Positions 58,684 through 64,000 of a DNA stretch of 64,000 nucleotides are shown piece by piece (position 1 is the stretch's first letter; every line of letters begins with the position of its first letter). The DNA is from Amycolatopsis japonica (GTDB lineage: Bacteria; Actinomycetota; Actinomycetes; Mycobacteriales; Pseudonocardiaceae): NCBI RefSeq assembly GCF_000732925.1, contig NZ_CP008953.1, forward strand, positions 2,418,001-2,482,000, written 5' to 3'. The notes beneath the pieces were generated by a model. That model worked only from the letters and a program-made list of their open reading frames with translations. It ran no database searches and had not been told where the DNA came from. A program made the position numbers and the translations under genes.

Positions 58684-59661
58684 ATGACCGACGCCAGGTC
58701 GCCCGGCGCGGACGCGGCCACGTTCCTCGAGGTGGTCCGCTCCGGCGATCCCGCGCGGTTCGCGCTCGTCACGGAGCGCCACCGGCGTGAGCTGCAGGTG
58801 CACTGCTACCGGATGCTCGCGAACTACGAGGACGCCCAGGACCTGACGCAGGAGACGTTCCTGCGGGCGTGGCACAAGCGGGAGTCGTTCAAGGGCAACG
58901 CGGCGCTGCGGACCTGGCTCTACCGGATCGCGACGAACGCCTGCCTCGATTTCCTGGAGAAGCGCAAGGACCGCACCTTGGAGGATTCCGAGGTGCTGTA
59001 CCTGCAGCCGTATCCCGACCGGATGCTCCCCGAGGATCCGCAGGAATCGGTGGTGGCGCGGGAGACGATCGAGCTGGCGTTCATCGTGGCCGTCCAGCAC
59101 CTGCCGCCTCGGCAACGGGCGGTGTTCGTCCTGCGCGACGTCCTCGGCTGGCCGGCGTCGAAGACGGCCGACGCCCTCGAGCTGACCGTCGCGTCGGTGA
59201 CGAGCGCCTTGCAACGGGCGCGCGTGACGATGCGCGGGCGGCTGCCCGACCGCCGTCTCGACTGGCGGGGCGCGGAGCTGTCGAAGGACGAACGTGGCGT
59301 GGTGAAGGCGTACATCGAAGCTCATGAGCGCAACGACCTCGACGGGCTGGCGGCCTTGCTGCGCGAAGACCTGCGCTTCGCGATGCTGCCCGAGGCGGGC
59401 ACCACGACCACGACGGCCAAGGACGCGGTGGACGGCTGGGTCTCCGGCGGGCTCTTCCAGCGCGGCCACGACGACTGGCGCGGTATCGCCACGACGGTCA
59501 ACCGCATGCCGGCCGCCGCGCTGTACCTGCGCACCCCCGAAGACCCGGAGTACCGGCTGTTCGCCATCGCGGTCCTGCGCGTCGCCGACGGGAAGATCGC
59601 CGAGCTCACCGGCTTCGACGCCACCGGCAAGCCGTGGCTGGGCCTGCCCGCGACCCTGTGA
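58684..59661 (+). CDS. ECF sigma factor with C-terminal SnoaL-like domain
   Basis: 325 residues from ATG 58684; a TTG at 58675 overlapping the VOC stop is also possible. Sigma region 2: LVTERHRRELQVHCYRMLAN and EDAQDLTQETFLRAW; region 4: LPPRQRAVFVLRDVLGWPAS and TVASVTSALQRARVTMR. The C-terminal 115 residues (VVKAYIEAHERNDLDGLAAL, DDWRGIATTVNRMPAAALYL) form a SnoaL-like domain. This is the TIGR02960/SigJ-type layout in which the extension controls sigma activity in place of a separate anti-sigma factor. Confidence 0.92.
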   Translation: MTDARSPGADAATFLEVVRSGDPARFALVTERHRRELQVHCYRMLANYEDAQDLTQETFLRAWHKRESFKGNAALRTWLYRIATNACLDFLEKRKDRTLEDSEVLYLQPYPDRMLPEDPQESVVARETIELAFIVAVQHLPPRQRAVFVLRDVLGWPASKTADALELTVASVTSALQRARVTMRGRLPDRRLDWRGAELSKDERGVVKAYIEAHERNDLDGLAALLREDLRFAMLPEAGTTTTTAKDAVDGWVSGGLFQRGHDDWRGIATTVNRMPAAALYLRTPEDPEYRLFAIAVLRVADGKIAELTGFDATGKPWLGLPATL

Positions 59662-59666
59662 GCACG

Positions 59667-60251
59667 TCAGCGCCTCGTCTCGTAGCGGGTCAGCACCACG
59701 CCGCCGGGAAACGTCCGGGTCTCCGCCAGGGACAGGTTCACCCAGCCGTCCAGCGCGGTGAAGAACGGCGTGCCGCCGCCGACCAGGACCGGCACGGTGA
59801 CCAGCACGTACTCGTCGATCAGCCCGGCCCGCATGGCCGCCCCGGCGAGGGTCGCGCCGCCGATGTCCATCGGGCCGCCGTCCTCGGCCTTGAGCCGGGT
59901 GATCTCGGCGACCGCGTCGCCGGTGACCAGGCGGGTGTTCCAGTCGACCGCGGCTGTGGTCGAGGAGAACACCGCCTTGGGCATGTCCCGCCAGCGGCGG
60001 GCGTACTCGATCGCCGCCTGCGTGGCGCCGGGCTGCCGGTCGGCGGTCGGCCAGTGGGAACTCATCGCGTTCCACAGCTTGCGCCCGTACAGCGCCAGGC
60101 CCGTCGCGGCCACCCGGTCGGACCACCACTGGAACAGCTCGTCGCTCGGCGACGAATCCGGTCCGTCACCCCCGCTCCAGCCGAGGTCGTCGCCGGGCGC
60201 GGCGATGTAGCCGTCCAGGGTCACGTTCATGCCAAAGGTCAGTTTCCTCAC
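59667..60251 (-). CDS. Dihydrofolate-reductase-like (RibD C-terminal) protein
   Basis: 194 residues from GTG 60251 with GGAGG upstream. Begins RKLTFGMNVTLDGYIAAPGD, with GLALYGRKLWNAMSSHWP, TGDAVAEITRLKAEDGGPMD and IGGATLAGAAMRAGLIDEYV: the NADPH-binding fold of the RibD_C family, which includes riboflavin-pathway reductases and many uncharacterised homologues. Convergent with the ECF sigma gene. Confidence 0.9.
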   Translation of the reverse strand: MRKLTFGMNVTLDGYIAAPGDDLGWSGGDGPDSSPSDELFQWWSDRVAATGLALYGRKLWNAMSSHWPTADRQPGATQAAIEYARRWRDMPKAVFSSTTAAVDWNTRLVTGDAVAEITRLKAEDGGPMDIGGATLAGAAMRAGLIDEYVLVTVPVLVGGGTPFFTALDGWVNLSLAETRTFPGGVVLTRYETRR

Positions 60252-60346
60252 GTCAGCCTCCAGTGAGTCGATCTCACCCGTACAGACGGTCGCGGTGCGG
60301 GAAACTGATCGGTCCGGTCGCGCTGAGCCGCGTTGTACCGCTGAGG

Positions 60347-60399
60347 TACATGAAGGCCCCCTTCCTGTACCTAGGCGCAAGGAAGGGGGCCTTCATGTA
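60347..60399. terminator. Perfect 19-bp palindrome overlapping a stop codon
   Basis: TACATGAAGGCCCCCTTCC (60347-60365) and GGAAGGGGGCCTTCATGTA (60381-60399) are exact reverse complements around 15 bases. The right arm contains the last codons and stop (60393-60395) of the minus-strand regulator gene, which it should terminate. Confidence 0.8.
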
Positions 60400-62915
60400 C
60401 TTGGCAGGGGCGAGGCCATCGAGGAGGCCGCCTCCGGCACGCCCATCTCGGTGAACGCGGCGTGCGCGGTCTGCCAGTGTTTCCGCGCGGCGACCGGATC
60501 ACCGACGGCGAACAGTGCGTCGGCGAGTCCACTTTGGGCTCTGGCCAGTTCGTAGCGGCTGTCCGCCGCGTTCGCCGAGTCGATCGCCTGCCGCAGGCAG
60601 CGCACGGCTTCGGCCGCCCGCCCGGCGGCGAGCAGGGTGGCCGCCAGGTCGGTGCTCGCGGCCAGCGCTCCTTCCCGGCTGCCGATCTCCTTGGCCAGAT
60701 CGATGGCCCGCCGGTGATGCGCCAACGCCTCGTCGAACCGCCCCGCGGCGACGAGCAGGACACCGAGATGGTTGAGCACCTTGCCCTCGTCGGCCCGGTT
60801 GTGCGTCTGCCTCGCCACGTCGAGCGCCTGTTCGTAACAGGCCCAGGCTTCGGTGTCGTTTCCCATGCGCCGGAACGTGGTGCCGAGACCGTCGAGCGTC
60901 CGGCATTCACAGAGGTGATCACCGCTCGCCCTGGTCGTTTCAAGGGCCCGGGACAGATGATCGACCGCGGCGGAATGATTTCCCAGTCGCATCTCGGCGA
61001 CGCCGATATTGCACAACTGCCGTGCCCGGAACGACTCGTTGTTCCGGGCGACGGCGAATTCCAGTGCCCGCCGGAAACAGGGTAACGCGGCGCGATAATC
61101 ACCGAGACCGGCCAGCAACAGGCCCACGTTCCCCGACAGGTTGAGGACGTAATCGGATTCACCGGCGGCGTCGAACTCCTTGATCGCGTCCTGCAGGACG
61201 GCGAGTGAGTCGGCCGCGTTCCCCCGCTGCCAATGGGTCATGGCGAGCCCGTTCAGCACGTGCCCTCGGGTGACACCGGACGCGACCCGGACGGCGTTGC
61301 CGAACAGGGCGAGTGCGTCACTCACGTGCACGCGGGCCTCGAAATAGCTCGTCATCACGCACGCGAGCCGCGTGACGTGCTCGTCACGTCCTTCGCTCAA
61401 CGCCCAGCCGGACGCGACGACGAGGTTGACCCGTTCGGCGTCCAGCCACGCCATCGCCTCGTCCGCCCCGTCGAACACGAGAGCCCGCGCGGCGGGTGTG
61501 GGCAGGTCCTCCCACCGCTCCGCCTCATGCGGATAACAGGTGACGAGCGCGGTGCGGGTGGTGGCCAGCTGGAAGTCGAGCAGCCGTCCCACCGCGGTCC
61601 GGCGAACGCGGGCTTGGACGCTTTCCCGGACGCGTTTCTCGGCGAACACCCGGACCAGGTCGTGCAGTTCGAACCGGGACTCGCGGGCGGTGACCATGTT
61701 GGCCGCCACCAGGTCGCCGAGTTGACGGCGGACGACGCCGACCTCGACGCCGGCCAGCGCCGCCGCCGCGTGGTCGTCGAAATCGCGTCCTGGATACGTG
61801 GCGAGCAAGCCGAGCAGGATCCGGTCCGGTTCGGCCAGCTCGTCGTACGACGTGCGCAACGCGACTTCGACCCCGTCGTCCAGCCGCAGCATGGTCCGCA
61901 GGTCGGCGAGACGGTCCCGGTGGTCGGCCATCGTCCACTCGTCCGAGGCGGCCAGCCTCCGGGTCACCAGTGCGAGGGCCAGCGGCAACCGGCCGACCAG
62001 TTCGATGATGTCGGCCGCTTCGCCCCGCTCGGCGTCGACGCGTTCATCGCCGATCCCGTCGCGGAGCAGCTCGACCGACTCTTCCGGTGTGAACACGTCG
62101 AGCGCCACGTGCCGGGCATCGGTCAACTCGGCAAGGCGGCGCCTGCTGGTGACCAGCACCAGGCAGGTCGGAAGGGCGGGCAGCAACGGCAGCACCTGGT
62201 CGGCCGACGCCGCGTTGTCCAGCAGGATCAGCGCGCGCCGTCCGTCCAGCAGCCGCCGGAACAGGGCGCTGCGGTCGGCGAGGGTGAGGCAGCCGATCTC
62301 GCCACCGGACGCCCCGAGCCGGCGCAGGAAGCCTTCGAGTACCGCGGCCGGGTCGGCGGCGGGGAGATCCGCGTCGAAGCCGCGGAGATTCACGACCAGC
62401 CGCACGTCGGCGAAGCGGTCCCGCTCGGCCAGCAGCCGCGCGACTTCGCCGGCGAACCGGGTCTTGCCGATCCCGGCCATTCCGGAGATCGCCCACACAC
62501 CGGCGTCCTCCGGCTCGGCCTCCAACACCTGGCGCAGCTGCTCTTGCCTGCCGACGAACCTGCCGGTCCCGCCGGGGAGGTGATCGGCCACGCTGATCAC
62601 GGCCGCCTCGGTGGCGTCTCCGGTGATCACGCGGTGCGCCTGCCGCCATTCCGCGGCGACGTCCATGCCGAGCAACACGGCCGCGATGTCGACGACCAGT
62701 TCGACGTCCAGCCGCTTGCGCCCGGGCAGCAGGCACCGATACACGGTGTTGTAGGCGGGGAGATCGGCCGTCCCGCGGGCCGTGCGCAGGCGCCGCACCC
62801 GCCGGTGCAGTTCCCGGTGGGACAACCCCGCCCACGCCAACGCCTGCCTCAGCCGCTGCGAGAGCTCATCGTACGACCGGGCTCCGATCGGACTCGGCGG
62901 CTGCTCCTCCGTCAC
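60393..62915 (-). CDS. STAND/NB-ARC regulator with N-terminal HTH-like region and TPR repeats
   Basis: 840 residues, ATG 62915. N-terminal 90 residues (YDELSQRLRQALAWAGLSHR, NTVYRCLLPGRKRLDVELVV) look like a small XRE-type DNA-binding domain; then an NB-ARC NTPase with P-loop SGMAGIGKTRFAGEVARLLA (Lys151), Walker B RALILLDNAASADQVLPLLP and GLPLAL-type motif (VGRLPLALALVTRRLAAS). From about residue 500 TPR repeats follow (AGESDYVLNLSGNVGLLLAG, LGDYRAALPCFRRALEFAVA and others). This is the AfsR/SARP-relative layout without a BTAD domain: a signal-gated transcriptional regulator. The neighbour at 63060 is a divergent paralogue. Confidence 0.88.
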   Translation of the reverse strand: MTEEQPPSPIGARSYDELSQRLRQALAWAGLSHRELHRRVRRLRTARGTADLPAYNTVYRCLLPGRKRLDVELVVDIAAVLLGMDVAAEWRQAHRVITGDATEAAVISVADHLPGGTGRFVGRQEQLRQVLEAEPEDAGVWAISGMAGIGKTRFAGEVARLLAERDRFADVRLVVNLRGFDADLPAADPAAVLEGFLRRLGASGGEIGCLTLADRSALFRRLLDGRRALILLDNAASADQVLPLLPALPTCLVLVTSRRRLAELTDARHVALDVFTPEESVELLRDGIGDERVDAERGEAADIIELVGRLPLALALVTRRLAASDEWTMADHRDRLADLRTMLRLDDGVEVALRTSYDELAEPDRILLGLLATYPGRDFDDHAAAALAGVEVGVVRRQLGDLVAANMVTARESRFELHDLVRVFAEKRVRESVQARVRRTAVGRLLDFQLATTRTALVTCYPHEAERWEDLPTPAARALVFDGADEAMAWLDAERVNLVVASGWALSEGRDEHVTRLACVMTSYFEARVHVSDALALFGNAVRVASGVTRGHVLNGLAMTHWQRGNAADSLAVLQDAIKEFDAAGESDYVLNLSGNVGLLLAGLGDYRAALPCFRRALEFAVARNNESFRARQLCNIGVAEMRLGNHSAAVDHLSRALETTRASGDHLCECRTLDGLGTTFRRMGNDTEAWACYEQALDVARQTHNRADEGKVLNHLGVLLVAAGRFDEALAHHRRAIDLAKEIGSREGALAASTDLAATLLAAGRAAEAVRCLRQAIDSANAADSRYELARAQSGLADALFAVGDPVAARKHWQTAHAAFTEMGVPEAASSMASPLPST

Positions 62916-63059
62916 GGGAACCCCCTGGACACGCGAACCGAATGCCGGTCGACCTTAGTCGAGAGCAACGACCGATGGGCCGGATCGGCGAACTCGATGG
63001 TCGGCGATCTCTTCCATTCGGACAGTGCCGATCGACCATACGGACTACCCTTCCCGATC
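62916..63059. promoter_or_regulatory. Divergent promoter region of the two STAND genes
   Basis: The 144 bases between the start codons hold ATGGTCG (62997-63003) and its inverted copy CGACCAT (63033-63039), 29 bases apart. This may be an operator used by either regulator. AACTCGATGGTCGG and GATCGACCATACGG give partial extended symmetry. Confidence 0.45.
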
Positions 63060-64000
63060 GTGAATCCCGACCGAACGGACGTGGGCGACGTGCCGCCGGA
63101 GCCGTTGGGCGCCGGTTCGTTCGACGAGCTGGCGGCCCGGCTGAACACGCTGCGCGGCTGGTACGGCGTGTCCTACCGGGAGCTGCACCGGCGGGTCGTG
63201 CGAGGGCGGCGGGCGGCGGGAAACCCCGATCTGCCGGTGTTCAACACGGTCTACCGCTGCCTGCGGCCGGGGAGACGGCGGGTCGACGCGGACCTCGTCG
63301 CGGACATCGTGCGCGCGCTCACCGCCGACGAGGCGGTGGTGGCCCGGTGGCGGCAGGTGTGTCAGGTGATCGCGGGGCTCACCGCGGACTCGTCGTGGGT
63401 GACCGTGTCAGGTGAGCTGCCGGCCGACAGCACCGAGTTCGTCGGCAGGCAGGCCGAGCTGGCCGCGATCACCGATCCCGGCGGCGACGAGCGGTGGTCG
63501 CCGGTGGTGATCGACGGTATGGCCGGTGTCGGCAAGACCAGCCTCGCCGTCCGTGCCGCACACCGGCTGGCACACCGGGACGGTGTCGCGGCCCGGTTGT
63601 GGGCGGACCTGCGTGGCTACGACGCCGACCGCGCGCCCGCCGATCCGCTCGCGGTGCTGGACGAGTTCCTGCGGCGGCTCGGGGTGCCGGGCGGGGAGAT
63701 CCACCGTCTCGGTCCGGCGGACCGGCAGGCGACCTACCGGCGGCTGCTCGCGGACCGGCACCCGGTCGTGGTGCTGGACAACGCGGCGGACGCCGACCAG
63801 GTGCGCCCACTGCTGCCGGACCGGCCGGGCGGCGTCGTGCTGATCACCAGCAGAAGGCGGTTGACCGGGTTGGCCGGTGCGCGGTCCGTGCACCTGGAAG
63901 CGTTGCCGGGGACCGAGTCGCTCGACGTGTTGCGCAGGCTGGTCGGCGCGGCCGAGGTCGCCGAGGACACCGAGGCCGCCGCGCGGATCGCCGACCTGGT
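63060..64000 (+). CDS. STAND/NB-ARC regulator, paralogue of the neighbouring gene (3'-incomplete)
   Basis: About 313 codons are present; the gene runs off the window. Start taken at GTG 63060 (GTG 63081 and 63090 are also in frame). N-terminal SYRELHRRVVRGRRAAGNPD and FNTVYRCLRPGRRRVDADLV parallel the same region of the gene at 62915; then FVGRQAELAAIT, the P-loop IDGMAGVGKTSLAVRAAHRL, and ADRHPVVVLDNAADADQVRP (Walker B). The close resemblance in domain order and motif spacing marks the pair as paralogues arranged back to back. Confidence 0.85.
   Translation, partial: MNPDRTDVGDVPPEPLGAGSFDELAARLNTLRGWYGVSYRELHRRVVRGRRAAGNPDLPVFNTVYRCLRPGRRRVDADLVADIVRALTADEAVVARWRQVCQVIAGLTADSSWVTVSGELPADSTEFVGRQAELAAITDPGGDERWSPVVIDGMAGVGKTSLAVRAAHRLAHRDGVAARLWADLRGYDADRAPADPLAVLDEFLRRLGVPGGEIHRLGPADRQATYRRLLADRHPVVVLDNAADADQVRPLLPDRPGGVVLITSRRRLTGLAGARSVHLEALPGTESLDVLRRLVGAAEVAEDTEAAARIADL

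Noticed and set aside
1..64000. CRISPR arrays, rRNA genes and intact insertion sequences
   Set aside because: No regularly spaced repeats, no rRNA-like conserved blocks, and no complete transposase with terminal inverted repeats were seen.

Overview
The window is high-GC, densely coded actinobacterial DNA with frequent GTG and TTG starts and 4-base ATGA/GTGA gene overlaps. Tat and lipoprotein exported proteins, an ANTAR response regulator (pdtaR) beside a tRNA, large LuxR and STAND-type regulators, and secreted subtilisin/trypsin proteases point to a Pseudonocardiales-type organism. Amycolatopsis or a close relative is my best guess, inferred from gene style and not from any marker gene. No rRNA, CRISPR array, intact insertion sequence or intact prophage was seen.

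Layout, left to right. 1-61 is the tail of a cold-shock protein. 263-3554 is a WYL regulator divergent, across a perfect 10-bp inverted repeat, from an epoxide hydrolase and an AlkZ-superfamily winged-helix protein. 4503-6268 is a TetR/old-yellow-enzyme pair. 7210-9202 holds an exported fasciclin lipoprotein and a Tat-exported ferritin-like protein. 9766-12516 is a giant LuxR regulator facing a three-gene secreted protease run (subtilisin+P domain, trypsin+two beta domains, subtilisin+P domain; 12752-17363). 17537-18239 holds decayed coding DNA, including what looks like a serine-recombinase tail, abutting the 3' end of an unusual tRNA with anticodon CAA. 18413-25450 is mostly regulation: pdtaR, an ECF sigma factor fused to an anti-sigma-like zinc motif and membrane anchor, a TetR with two visible operator copies, a double-domain Lrp, and a broken hexapeptide-repeat gene. 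25574-31997 is an AbgT transporter with an M20 peptidase, a universal stress protein, a frameshifted GH43-like gene and small exported or membrane proteins.

32027-37933 is a LacI-controlled divergent locus: M20 hydrolase and LacI on the minus strand; an amidotransferase-like protein, a YdcZ-type transporter, a phosphotriesterase-like hydrolase and a ribokinase on the plus strand. It reads as a catabolic pathway for an unidentified substrate.

40485-56220 is the most striking region. It is a 15.7-kb divergent gene set of fifteen genes fired from one 181-bp intergenic region. The minus arm has two Gfo/Idh/MocA dehydrogenases, a sugar isomerase/epimerase, an M20 hydrolase, an LDH2-type dehydrogenase and a small protein. 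The plus arm has two DegT aminotransferases, two methyltransferases, a UbiA prenyltransferase, a FAD amine-oxidase-like enzyme, two acyl-CoA synthetase-like enzymes and a CaiB-type CoA transferase whose two halves appear to be in swapped order. Almost every junction overlaps by 1-11 bases. It has the content of a biosynthetic cluster for an amino-sugar or aminocyclitol joined to an acyl or prenyl-derived unit. I do not recognise the product.

The right end (56510-64000) has a secreted trypsin, AraC/VOC/SnoaL-type ECF sigma genes, a RibD-like reductase, and two related STAND/NB-ARC regulators transcribed away from each other, the second running off the window. Long perfect palindromes in gene borders (37943, 40449, 56219-56485, 60347) form a recurrent set of hairpins.
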